From Pseudanabaena sp. UBA1465 (GTDB lineage: Bacteria > Cyanobacteriota > Cyanobacteriia > Pseudanabaenales > Pseudanabaenaceae), in NCBI GenBank assembly GCA_002325645.1, contig DCSN01000035.1, positions 1 through 10,276 of the forward strand: a DNA stretch of 10,276 bases, in the 5' to 3' direction. The position numbers were made by a program, and so were the translations under genes. The notes beneath the pieces are model-generated. The model worked only from the letters and a program-made list of their open reading frames with translations, was not told the origin of the DNA and searched no databases. Below are positions 1 to 6,796 of the stretch, piece by piece (the stretch's first letter is position 1; each line of letters begins with the position of its first letter).

Positions 1-30
1 TCATATTCTTTTTGTTTTTGGTAGAGTAAT

Positions 31-972
31 CTAAAGATTGGCAATACTATCTTGAACTGATTTAGCAGAATTGTGTAAATCTGCAATTTCTTCTGGTGTG
101 AGATCTAGGGCGATTACTTGCTCGATTCCTTGCCGACCTAACCGCACAGGTACACCCATAAAGATATCCTTTAAGCCATATTCGCCAGTCAGATAAGCTG
201 CTACAGGTAAAATTCGGCGGCGATCGCTGAGAATTGCTTCGACCATCATATACACCGAAGCAGATGGTGCAAAATAGGCACTAGTTTGCATCAATTGAAC
301 AATTTCTGCGCCACCATTGCGAGTTCTCTCTACTAATCGATCAATTACTTCTTTAGGCAAGAGTTCTGTAATCGCGATCCCATTTACCGTAGAGAATCTT
401 GGCAATGGAACCATGGAATCACCATGACCACCTAAAACCATTGCTCTGATATCGGCAACGGAAACACCTAATTCCGTGCCAATAAAAGTTTGAAATCTAG
501 CTGCATCTAAAATGCCAGCCATGCCCATCACCCGATGGGTGGGCAAACCACTAACTTTCCATGCGAGATAGGTCATCACATCGAGGGGATTTGTCACCAC
601 AATTAATATGGCATTGGGAGATTGGGCGATCGCCTTGGGAATCGCATCCTCCACAATGGCAGCATTAATTCTTAATAAATCATTGCGGCTCATGTCCTCT
701 TTGCGTGGCAAGCCTGCGGTCAGAACGATGATATCGGAGTCTTTAGTTTCGCCATATTCATTAGTGCCGATGATGTGACGATCATAATTGGCGATCGCGT
801 TAGTCTGCATTAAGTCGAGGGCTAAGCCTTGGGGTTTGCCCTGCACAATGTCGCAGATCGCTACATCCGCTAAACCACTTTCGACGATGCGATGCGCCAA
901 GGTTCCGCCCACGTTGCCAGCCCCAATGATAGTTACTTTTGGCGATCGGGTATTTTGTAATCGTGTTGGCAT
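31..972 (-). CDS. mdh: malate dehydrogenase, LDH-like type
   Basis: This enzyme interconverts malate and oxaloacetate with NAD in the cytoplasm. The 313-residue protein is full length for the LDH-like MDH family. Visible landmarks are the Rossmann loop GAGNVG at residues 17-22, acidic D41 at the end of the second strand (favours NAD over NADP), the mobile-loop segment LPRKEDMSR at 88-96, N128, the D156/R159 pair in LDAARF, and the catalytic H183 in GGHGDSM. R90 sits at the substrate-specificity position, where lactate dehydrogenases carry Gln, so malate dehydrogenase is the better call. The ATG at 972 is chosen; an in-frame TTG at 978 would add two residues. Neither has a clear Shine-Dalgarno. 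It follows rodA on the same strand, separated by a 37-bp perfect palindrome, so it may or may not share that transcript. Confidence 0.95.
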   Translation of the reverse strand: MPTRLQNTRSPKVTIIGAGNVGGTLAHRIVESGLADVAICDIVQGKPQGLALDLMQTNAIANYDRHIIGTNEYGETKDSDIIVLTAGLPRKEDMSRNDLLRINAAIVEDAIPKAIAQSPNAILIVVTNPLDVMTYLAWKVSGLPTHRVMGMAGILDAARFQTFIGTELGVSVADIRAMVLGGHGDSMVPLPRFSTVNGIAITELLPKEVIDRLVERTRNGGAEIVQLMQTSAYFAPSASVYMMVEAILSDRRRILPVAAYLTGEYGLKDIFMGVPVRLGRQGIEQVIALDLTPEEIADLHNSAKSVQDSIANL

Positions 973-1010
973 AGTCAAGAGATTAAATTTTTTCTAAATT
1001 GATATTGCGG

Positions 1011-1047
1011 ATTTAGGGAAGCGACACGAAGTGTCGCTTCCCTAAAT
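1011..1047. repeat. perfect 17-bp-arm palindrome between rodA and mdh
   Basis: Arms 1011-1027 and 1031-1047 are exact reverse complements around the 3-nt loop GAA at 1028-1030 (core GACAC-GAA-GTGTC). It abuts the rodA stop codon at 1048, so a minus-strand transcript would fold it directly after rodA. No T-tract follows on either strand, which argues against a textbook intrinsic terminator. It may still protect or define the rodA 3' end, or limit read-through into mdh. It shares its loop type with the palindrome at 6723-6755. Confidence 0.85.
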
Positions 1048-2304
1048 TTAAAACTTAATCGTGCGGCGATGGGCTGCGACCGACTCCACTAATCCGATCG
1101 CCATAAAATTGGCAATTAACGACGATCGCCCATAACTTAGCCAAGGTAAAGGAATCCCTGTCACGGGTGCAACATTAATATTCATGCCAATATTCACAAA
1201 GGTTTGAAATAGCACAAAGGAAAATACGCCGATCGCTAATAGTGACCCAAAATTATCCCTTGCATTCACGGCAATGACCAGTAAACGCCAGCAGATTCCC
1301 ACAAACAATAACAAGACACAGATACAGCCAATAAATCCAAATTCCTCACCGATCGCCGAAAAAATAAAATCGGTATGCTGCTCAGGAATAAAATTTAACT
1401 GGGTCTGCGTACCCTTGAGCCAACCCTGTCCCCACAGCTTACCTGCACCGATCGCAATCCGCGATTGAATAACATGATAGCCTGCACCAAGGGGATCTTG
1501 ATTGGGATCAATAAATAGTAATAAGCGTTTTTTTTGGTATTCATGCAATACATTCCAAAGCAGTTGTCCCGCCTGACCTGCTACCAAATTAACCACCACG
1601 GCAATGACGGTACTCGCCACCCGAAACCAAGGTAGAGATACCCATGCGGCTATACCCATCAGAATCACCCAGACAATCCATGCAGGTAAATAGATCGAAA
1701 AGAGTATTGCCGAAACAATGGGCGAAAACATCAGCACTAACCAGCCGCCGCTTGCCCCAGCCCAATAGAGCATTCCTATCGTAATCGCCGCAAATACTAA
1801 AGCTGTGCCTAGGTTTGGCTGTAAAAAAATTAAAATCCAAGGTGGCAATGTCACCCAAGCCACTTTGAAGGCATCAATGGGATTTTGAATCGGGCGATCG
1901 TGCATCACCGCCGCGAGGGAGATAATAATCCCCACCTTGGCAAATTCCGATGGCTGAATATTAAATCCACCAATCGTAATCCAGCGCTCGGCTCCTAGCG
2001 CCGTTGTCCCGATTACCAATACTAAAACCAAAGAAATATTGGTAATGGCATAAGTAACCCAGTGCAAGCGTAGCAGCCTGTCGTAATGAAAACGGGCGAT
2101 CGCAAACATGGCAATCAGTCCGACTACAGCCGTTACCCAATGCTGCCACCATTCCGTGCGCTTAGCGCTATAGTCAGAACTAAAGATGGCGATACCACCT
2201 AAAACCGTCAATACAATTGGGAATAGCAACAACCAAGGATCGGCATCACGCCACTCGCGTTTAATATTTTCCCAATTTGGCAGTTCGATACCTTTTACGA
2301 TCAT
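1048..2304 (-). CDS. rodA: RodA, SEDS-family peptidoglycan glycosyltransferase
   Basis: RodA polymerises lipid II into glycan strands during lateral wall growth, working with a class B penicillin-binding protein in the elongasome. The 418-residue protein is polytopic, with about ten hydrophobic segments beginning near residue 24. Family signatures are AERWI at 105-109, QPSEFAK at 117-123, QPNLGTALVF at 162-171, DPLGAGYHVIQSRIAIG at 270-286, and EQHTDFIF at 308-315. D312 matches the essential aspartate of SEDS enzymes. The wording of the 270-325 region is that of RodA rather than FtsW. The C-terminal motif reads WLSYGRSS (388-395), with Arg where E. coli RodA has Gly (SYGGS). The ATG at 2304 lies 7 bp after the menG stop, so the two are probably co-transcribed. 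Confidence 0.93.
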   Translation of the reverse strand: MIVKGIELPNWENIKREWRDADPWLLLFPIVLTVLGGIAIFSSDYSAKRTEWWQHWVTAVVGLIAMFAIARFHYDRLLRLHWVTYAITNISLVLVLVIGTTALGAERWITIGGFNIQPSEFAKVGIIISLAAVMHDRPIQNPIDAFKVAWVTLPPWILIFLQPNLGTALVFAAITIGMLYWAGASGGWLVLMFSPIVSAILFSIYLPAWIVWVILMGIAAWVSLPWFRVASTVIAVVVNLVAGQAGQLLWNVLHEYQKKRLLLFIDPNQDPLGAGYHVIQSRIAIGAGKLWGQGWLKGTQTQLNFIPEQHTDFIFSAIGEEFGFIGCICVLLLFVGICWRLLVIAVNARDNFGSLLAIGVFSFVLFQTFVNIGMNINVAPVTGIPLPWLSYGRSSLIANFMAIGLVESVAAHRRTIKF

Positions 2305-2311
2305 GTCTCTG

Positions 2312-3019
2312 CTACTTTTGCAAAACTAATATTCCCATCATGCCATTAGCGATCGCATAATGGGTTGCTTGACTAAACCCTGCGGCTTTGGCAAGCTTGA
2401 CCTGCTCAGAGCCAATGGGAAACCGCGCTAAACTCGGTGCAATATAGGCATATTCATCGGTCATGGAAAAGCGATCGGCGAGTGGCACAACCACCCGATC
2501 TAGATAAAAGTCTTGAAAGGATTGGATCAGGGGATCGCTAGGTCGATGAAAATCCAAAATGGCGGCTTTTGCCCCAGTTTTTAAAACCCGCCGCAACTCC
2601 GCTAGACATTGTGGAATATTAGTCACATTGCGTAAACCATAGGCGAGGGTCGCCCCATCAAAGCTATGGTCAGCAAAGGGCAAGTTCAACACATTGCCTT
2701 CTTGCCAGGTCAGACTTTTTTGGATGCTTGGCAAATAATTTTGGGCTTTATTAGCAGCGATCGCCAACAGTTCCTTAGAAAAATCCACACCGATCGCCTG
2801 ACCCGTCGGCGCAACCTGTCTGGCAAGCAAAGCAGTCATGTCTCCTGAGCCACAACAGAGATCGAGCCATGTTTCGCCCTGTTTTGGCTCACACCAACGC
2901 AAAGCCATTTTTTTCCAGATTCGATGCTGACCTAAACTCAGAAGATCATTAAAGCGATCGTAAACGGGGGCAATGCGATCGAAAATCTGTTGGACATCAG
3001 TTTCCGAAGGTTGAGACAT
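2312..3019 (-). CDS. menG: demethylphylloquinol/demethylmenaquinol methyltransferase (MenG/UbiE family)
   Basis: This SAM-dependent class I methyltransferase carries out ring methylation in naphthoquinone synthesis. In cyanobacteria the substrate is usually the 2-phytyl-1,4-naphthoquinone intermediate of phylloquinone, the photosystem I A1 cofactor. In numbering from the ATG at 3019 (235 aa), it shows the family N-terminus IFDRIAPVYDRFNDLLSLG (residues 12-30), SAM motif I WLDLCCGSGDM (51-61), the ribose-binding acidic D79 in GVDFS, and GLRNVTN (128-134). A GTG at 3031 would add four residues; the ATG places the conserved block at a typical distance. The exact quinone cannot be read from the sequence, so the UbiE name is an acceptable alternative. 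It leads a likely operon with rodA and is divergent from the gene beginning near 3125. Confidence 0.92.
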   Translation of the reverse strand: MSQPSETDVQQIFDRIAPVYDRFNDLLSLGQHRIWKKMALRWCEPKQGETWLDLCCGSGDMTALLARQVAPTGQAIGVDFSKELLAIAANKAQNYLPSIQKSLTWQEGNVLNLPFADHSFDGATLAYGLRNVTNIPQCLAELRRVLKTGAKAAILDFHRPSDPLIQSFQDFYLDRVVVPLADRFSMTDEYAYIAPSLARFPIGSEQVKLAKAAGFSQATHYAIANGMMGILVLQK

Positions 3020-3124
3020 AGATTTAGGCACAATCGCTGAAGGAATTAATAAGCAGGAATTTTATCATCATGCGACAATAAGTAAGAATAGGATTCAGTG
3101 TCGGCAGCAAAAATTTGCCCAACT

Positions 3125-3778
3125 ATGCAAAAACTTTGGTTTAAAAGCAAGCGATCGCAACCCTTGCCAACAGCAGAAGATATTAGCGCATCTTCTCCGC
3201 AAACAGAGGAACCATCACAGGACAACAATCCTCCTGTGAACATGGGTTCTGAGACCATAGATAAAGCTCATAGTAAGTTTAAATTTACTAACAAGCGAAT
3301 TTTAGGATATTTTTCTAAAATTCCTACTAAATTCCTAAAACTACAAGTTCCTCCTTTTTGGTTAATTTTGTTACTGGGATTGGGCGGAATCGCGATCGTG
3401 ACAATGTTGGGTTTGCAATATTTAACTGCACCAGAATCAACTCCAGACAGCAATCTGGTTTGTAAATCTAAAATTAAGGGTGATTGGCAAACACCTATTG
3501 GCAAGATAACTTTGCAGGAAGACCAAGGGGATCTGGTGTCAGGCAAATATGAATATACCAACTCTGACCGAGGTAAAATTGTTGGCGAGTTGAAAGGCAA
3601 ATTAAGTAACAATGTTGTTACCTTTGATTGGCAAGAAACTCCCAAGCAACAAGCAAAACAAACAGGTAAAGGGGTTCTTGTTTTTGTCGAGGGCTGTAAA
3701 GAATTTTATGGTAGTTATGGAACTGGAGAAAGCACTAGTAACTTTGGTAATTGGCAAGGCTTGCGTATATCGAAGTAA
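3125..3778 (+). CDS. membrane-anchored hypothetical protein with C-terminal beta-rich domain
   Basis: I do not recognise a named family. From the ATG at 3125 it is 217 residues; an in-frame GTG at 3098 would add nine. The order is a polar N-terminal region rich in Ser, Pro and Glu (about 1-50), a Lys/Arg-rich stretch (50-73), one transmembrane helix at about 78-99, and a C-terminal domain at about 110-217. The basic residues before the helix predict the N-terminus inside and the domain outside the cytoplasm. That domain alternates Gly/aromatic positions with short strands (GDWQTPIGKITL, GKYEY, GELKGKL, VTFDWQE, FYGSYG, GNWQGLRI), a pattern like small avidin- or lipocalin-type beta barrels. 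Cysteines at 113 and 191 could form a disulfide there. No catalytic motif is visible. It is divergent from menG and separated by 351 bp from the next gene, so it is probably monocistronic. Confidence 0.8.
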   Translation: MQKLWFKSKRSQPLPTAEDISASSPQTEEPSQDNNPPVNMGSETIDKAHSKFKFTNKRILGYFSKIPTKFLKLQVPPFWLILLLGLGGIAIVTMLGLQYLTAPESTPDSNLVCKSKIKGDWQTPIGKITLQEDQGDLVSGKYEYTNSDRGKIVGELKGKLSNNVVTFDWQETPKQQAKQTGKGVLVFVEGCKEFYGSYGTGESTSNFGNWQGLRISK

Positions 3779-3960
3779 CTGTCAGTAATTCTACCTACTA
3801 AAATTCGCTTTTCAGATTTCTGCGCTGCTTGTGTGGATAAGCTTTTGGTGTTTTATACTTAATTGTGCTTACCTACTTCAGGCATCAGTTTAACGAAAAC
3901 ATCCCCGTAGCTTAAGCACTTAACAAGCACTATATTTAAAATCCTCAAATTTTATTTTAA

Positions 3961-4002
3961 TAGCTTTAATTTTAATGCATTTACACATTGAAATTAAAGC
4001 TA
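3961..4002 (+). repeat. AT-rich inverted repeat, 17-bp stem, 8-nt loop
   Basis: The outer arms 3961-3972 and 3991-4002 are exact reverse complements. T3973/G3990 is a wobble pair on the plus strand, and 3974-3977 pairs with 3986-3989, giving a 17-bp stem around the loop at 3978-3985. It lies 183 bp after the preceding stop and 127 bp before the next start. It could be a late 3'-end hairpin of the upstream gene, a leader structure of the HD-GYP gene, or an operator. It is unlike the 3-nt-loop palindromes elsewhere in the window. Confidence 0.65.
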
Positions 4003-4038
4003 AACCAGTCAAATTCGACAACTAAAAAAAGTTAAAAA

Positions 4039-4062
4039 ACTAAAATACTAAAATACTAAAAG
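4039..4062. repeat. 3 x 8-bp tandem repeat ACTAAAAT
   Basis: Units are 4039-4046, 4047-4054 and 4055-4062, the last ending in G instead of T. They sit within an A-rich stretch about 70-90 bp before the HD-GYP start codon. Slippage is the simplest origin. The 8-bp period does not match a helical turn, so intrinsic DNA bending is not strongly supported. Confidence 0.7.
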
Positions 4063-4116
4063 GTAGTTAAATAAATTTTCCTCTTAGGAATGCATAAAAA
4101 GATACTGTTGACAAAT

Positions 4117-4121
4117 AGGGA
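4117..4121 (+). promoter_or_regulatory. ribosome binding site of the GAF/HD-GYP gene
   Basis: AGGGA lies 8 nt before the ATG at 4130. It is the only purine-rich Shine-Dalgarno-like motif in the window that fits its start well. The other genes appear to start without a recognisable one, which is common in cyanobacteria. It supports 4130 as the true start. Confidence 0.45.
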
Positions 4122-4129
4122 CGCAAACC

Positions 4130-5797
4130 ATGGACATTGGCGACACCAAATTAGAATCCTTTTCACTGATCGAAAAACTAAATGAAATTGGGATTGCCCT
4201 GTCGGCGGAAAAAAATACTCCTAAGCTATTGGAGATGATTCTGAGAGGAGCAAAAACAATCTTAAATGCAGATGCGGGGACGCTTTATCTTGCCACTGAG
4301 GATAAAAAGTTTCTTCAGTTTGAAATCATGATGAATGATTCATTAGGAACTATTTTAGTCTCGAAACCAGATGAGCCGATTCCTTTCCCTCCCTTGCCTC
4401 TTTACGATGACAAAGGCAAGCCTAATGAAACAATGGTGGCAGCTCGTGCGGCTGTACATAAGCAAACTATCAATATCCCTGATGCTTATACATCTACGGA
4501 AAACTTGGATTTTACGGGAACAAGAGCCTTTGATACGAGGACGGGGTATCGATCGCAGTCATTTTTAACTTTACCAATGCTAAATCATGAAAATGAACTG
4601 ATTGGCGTATTGCAGTTAATTAATGCTAAAGATCCAATTAGTGGTCAGATTATTGAATTTTCTCAAGTCTCCCAGCGCATCGCTGAGTCCTTGGCTTCTC
4701 AGGCGGCGATCGCTTTAACTAACAACAAACTGATCGCCCAATTCCGTGAGCTATTTGAGTCATTTATTAACCTGATATCTGAGGCGATCGATAAAAAATC
4801 GCCCTATAATGGCGCTCACTGTCGCCGTGTGCCGACACTGACGATGATGATTGCCGATGCTGCTTGTAAGGCTAATTATGGCATTTTCCAAGAATTTGCC
4901 TTAGATGAAGATGAGCGCTACGAACTTAAAATTGCAGGATTGCTTCATGATTGCGGTAAGGTAACTACCCCCGTCCATGTGATTGATAAGGCGACAAAAT
5001 TAGAAACGATTTTTGATCGGATTCACTTAGTAAATACTCGCTTTGAAGTATTAAAACGGGATGCCGAAATTAGTTTTCTTAAACAAAAAATTGCGGCGAT
5101 CGAATCTGGCAATCTCAGCATCATCCCCGATCTTGAAGCTGCCTTAGAACAAAAATTGACCCAGTATTCTAGCGACCAGAATTTTCTGCGGATCTGTAAT
5201 ATCGGCGGTGAGTTCATGCGTGATGATCTCAAGGAACAACTCCAGCAAATCGCCAAGTATCGCTGGATCGATCCTCAAGGGGTTGAGACTAATTTCTTGA
5301 CCGAAAATGAAGTATATAATTTGAATGTTTCGAGGGGAACATTAACTACGGAAGAACGCAAGATTATTAACGATCACATTGTCGTCACGATCGAAATGTT
5401 GGAGCAGTTGCCCTATCCCCGCAATCTCCGTCGAGTACCAGAATATGCTGGAGGACATCACGAACGCATGGATGGTAAAGGCTATCCCAAGGGCTTAACC
5501 CGCGATCAGATGTCCTTGCCCGCCAGAATGATGGGAATTGCGGATATTTTTGAGGCTCTCAGTGCCAAGGATCGTCCCTACAAAAAAGGCAAAACTTTAA
5601 CGGAATGTCTACAAATCCTCGGTAATATGAAGTTGAATGGTCACATCGATCCCGATCTGTTTGATTTATTTGTCAGCGAAAAGGTGTATATGCGCTATGC
5701 CAATGAATATCTTGATCCCGATCAGATCGATGAAGTGGACGAAAATAATATCCCTGGCTATACCCCACCATTTGCTTATTTTTTCAGCACTAATTAA
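4130..5797 (+). CDS. GAF domain / HD-GYP phosphohydrolase, probable cyclic-di-GMP phosphodiesterase
   Basis: This is a soluble 555-residue signalling protein. Residues about 10-200 form a GAF domain, a small-molecule or chromophore sensing fold; I see no clear bilin-binding Cys. A helical linker (about 200-222) leads into an HD-GYP domain, which typically hydrolyses cyclic-di-GMP at a metal centre. Key positions are H230 in GAHCRRV, H273-D274 in HDCGK (273-277), H416 in INDH, H443-H444 and the signature HHERMDGKGYP (443-453), D472, and DRPYKKGK (481-488), so the catalytic set appears intact. Between the HD motif (273-291) and LTTEERKIINDH (405-416) lie roughly 115 extra residues, where compact HD-GYP domains continue almost directly. 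It has no transmembrane segment, and long gaps on both sides suggest its own transcript. The family is firm; the exact nucleotide substrate and the GAF ligand are inference. Confidence 0.9.
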   Translation: MDIGDTKLESFSLIEKLNEIGIALSAEKNTPKLLEMILRGAKTILNADAGTLYLATEDKKFLQFEIMMNDSLGTILVSKPDEPIPFPPLPLYDDKGKPNETMVAARAAVHKQTINIPDAYTSTENLDFTGTRAFDTRTGYRSQSFLTLPMLNHENELIGVLQLINAKDPISGQIIEFSQVSQRIAESLASQAAIALTNNKLIAQFRELFESFINLISEAIDKKSPYNGAHCRRVPTLTMMIADAACKANYGIFQEFALDEDERYELKIAGLLHDCGKVTTPVHVIDKATKLETIFDRIHLVNTRFEVLKRDAEISFLKQKIAAIESGNLSIIPDLEAALEQKLTQYSSDQNFLRICNIGGEFMRDDLKEQLQQIAKYRWIDPQGVETNFLTENEVYNLNVSRGTLTTEERKIINDHIVVTIEMLEQLPYPRNLRRVPEYAGGHHERMDGKGYPKGLTRDQMSLPARMMGIADIFEALSAKDRPYKKGKTLTECLQILGNMKLNGHIDPDLFDLFVSEKVYMRYANEYLDPDQIDEVDENNIPGYTPPFAYFFSTN

Positions 5798-5806
5798 CTT
5801 TTAGCA

Positions 5807-5851
5807 TTTGGTAGATGTGGCGCGGGCTTTGCTCGCGCCACATCTACCAAA
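5807..5851 (+). terminator. 21-bp-stem hairpin after the HD-GYP gene, possible 3'-end signal
   Basis: Arms 5807-5827 and 5831-5851 pair completely around the loop TTT (5828-5830), the only non-Watson-Crick position being G5825/T5833. In plus-strand RNA that is a G-U pair; on the minus strand it is a C/A mismatch, so the structure is better suited to the plus-strand transcript. It starts 10 bp after the HD-GYP stop. No T-tract follows the right arm, so transcript protection or a dispersed repeat are alternatives to termination. Confidence 0.6.
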
Positions 5852-5886
5852 AACCCAGTAAATTCGTTTTATTAAGCAGTGCTGCT

Positions 5887-5913
5887 AGACGCTTCGTGTC
5901 TTAAGATTAAGAC
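5887..5913 (+). promoter_or_regulatory. two overlapping, mutually exclusive small hairpins before the 5956 gene
   Basis: Hairpin A pairs 5887-5892 with 5896-5901 around loop TTC, with one G-T pair. Its core GACGC-TTC-GTGTC is the reverse complement of GACAC-GAA-GCGTC, close to the palindrome core at 1011-1047. Hairpin B pairs 5898-5903 with 5908-5913 around a 4-nt loop. They share 5898-5901 and cannot form together. TTAAGATT also occurs twice, at 5901-5908 and 5920-5927. This may be a degenerate dispersed palindrome rather than a switch. Confidence 0.35.
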
Positions 5914-5955
5914 CCATCGTTAAGATTTCTAAAAAATTTGATTTTGTACTTAATT

Positions 5956-6711
5956 ATGTTTGCTCAGTTTCGCTCTCAATATCCACAGGGGCGCATCCAG
6001 ACTGAGATGCTTCCTAAAATTGATGGTCTCCATGCTTTTAGAGCGATCGTATCTCAGGGCGATGCGATCATGGCAACCGCTATGGCCGTCGATAGCGATC
6101 TGGAAATAGCTGAAGATCGGGCGATCAAACGCGCCCTCACGATCGCTGGTATTACCTTTGACAATGGATTTGATAATAACTACGGGGGCTATGCAGGGCG
6201 ATCGCCAATTTTGACACAGGTTTCCCGCGAACCATCGACCGTCAACTCATTACCATCGGCTAACTTAAATAATCTAGGGGCTGGACATCATACTACCCAC
6301 ACTATTCAGTCAGAACCGACTTTAGATTATTCTAGTGAATATGGGGCAAATTATGCGCCTGAAGAGAATTTACACTATGTCTCCCTTGGCAACTCTCCTG
6401 AAAATACTCAGGCAGTCACTCACCAGCCTGAGTCTTATGCTGCCCCAATTAACCCAATTAACCCAATTAAAGTATCTGCGCCAACCATTGCGCCTGAGTC
6501 GCTTGATATGTCCGATGCGATTTCTAAAATTGATGTGGAGATGGAGCGCTTAAGCTGGACAAAAACACAGGGACGTGATTATTTAGTACGAACCTTTGAT
6601 AAGAAATCACGGCAGCAATTGACCAATGATGAGTTATTGCAATTTCTCAGTCATTTGAAGTCCTTGCCGACTCCCCATCGACAATTAGAAAATACTGATG
6701 ATTTCTTCTAA
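5956..6711 (+). CDS. hypothetical protein with conserved N- and C-terminal modules and a disordered linker
   Basis: No gene name is recognised. From the ATG at 5956 it is 251 residues; an in-frame TTG at 5938 would add six. Residues 1-66 look folded (YPQGRIQTEMLP, then a short strand segment and the helix EIAEDRAIKRALTIAGI at 50-66). This resembles a pattern I recall from cyanobacterial proteins in which an alpha/beta module ends in an 'AEDxAxxRAL' helix. Residues about 67-185 are a low-complexity linker rich in Asn, Ser, Pro and Tyr that includes a triple NPI repeat. Residues about 186-237 form a compact helical module (DVEMERLSWTKTQGRDYL, KKSRQQLTNDELLQFL). A folded-linker-folded layout suits a nucleic-acid or scaffold protein, and the helix resembles those of Rad52-like annealing proteins, but that is weak inference. 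There is no signal peptide or transmembrane segment. It precedes ycf46 on the same strand by 85 bp. Confidence 0.75.
   Translation: MFAQFRSQYPQGRIQTEMLPKIDGLHAFRAIVSQGDAIMATAMAVDSDLEIAEDRAIKRALTIAGITFDNGFDNNYGGYAGRSPILTQVSREPSTVNSLPSANLNNLGAGHHTTHTIQSEPTLDYSSEYGANYAPEENLHYVSLGNSPENTQAVTHQPESYAAPINPINPIKVSAPTIAPESLDMSDAISKIDVEMERLSWTKTQGRDYLVRTFDKKSRQQLTNDELLQFLSHLKSLPTPHRQLENTDDFF
6444..6470 (+). repeat. 3 x 9-bp in-frame tandem repeat
   Basis: CCCAATTAA is repeated perfectly at 6444-6452, 6453-6461 and 6462-6470, encoding the P-I-N-P-I-N-P-I stretch near residues 164-171 of the protein. It lies in the disordered linker, where copy number can change without disturbing a fold. Confidence 0.85.
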
Positions 6712-6722
6712 AGAGATCTTTA

Positions 6723-6755
6723 TTTTTGTGGCATGGCGAAGCCATGCCACAAAAA
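6723..6755. repeat. perfect 15-bp-arm palindrome upstream of ycf46
   Basis: Arms 6723-6737 and 6741-6755 pair exactly around loop GAA (6738-6740). The centre GGC-GAA-GCC contains GCGAAGC, known as an unusually stable DNA mini-hairpin. It lies 11 bp after the preceding stop and 41 bp before ycf46. The right side continues as an A-run (6751-6758), so there is no plus-strand T-tract. It shares the outer TGTGGC/GCCACA segment with the hairpin at 5807-5851, which suggests a common family. Confidence 0.8.
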
Positions 6756-6796
6756 AAAGTAAGGCCATCTAGATAGCTCCCCGACATTTCGCAATA

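Larger units (their letters stand above)
3779..4129. other. 351-bp AT-rich intergenic region upstream of the GAF/HD-GYP gene
   Basis: No convincing ORF or RNA gene is seen. It holds a direct repeat AAGCACT at 3914-3920 and 3925-3931 (11-bp period), with the core in opposite orientation at 3865-3870. A 17-bp-arm inverted repeat follows at 3961-4002, then an 8-bp tandem repeat ACTAAAAT at 4039-4062. A sequence like a -10 box, TATACT, is at 3854-3859 without a good -35. TTGACA at 4108-4113 is too close to the start codon to act as a promoter for that gene. Control signals for the signalling gene downstream probably lie here, but none can be assigned firmly. Confidence 0.5.

Noticed and set aside
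1..30. Terminator after mdh
   Set aside because: The 30 bases after the stop show a run of A and T but no inverted repeat, and the window ends there.
1589..1858. ORF of 89 codons inside rodA in another frame
   Set aside because: rodA is continuous and conserved across this stretch; the alternative frame shows no domain or start signal.
3268..3645. Minus-strand ORF of 125 codons opposite the membrane-anchored hypothetical gene
   Set aside because: It is fully antisense to a gene with clear domain structure, has no recognisable protein features, and crosses the transmembrane coding segment.
4108..4113. TTGACA as a -35 promoter element
   Set aside because: Only 16 bp separate it from the ATG at 4130, leaving no room for a -10 box and a start site for that gene.
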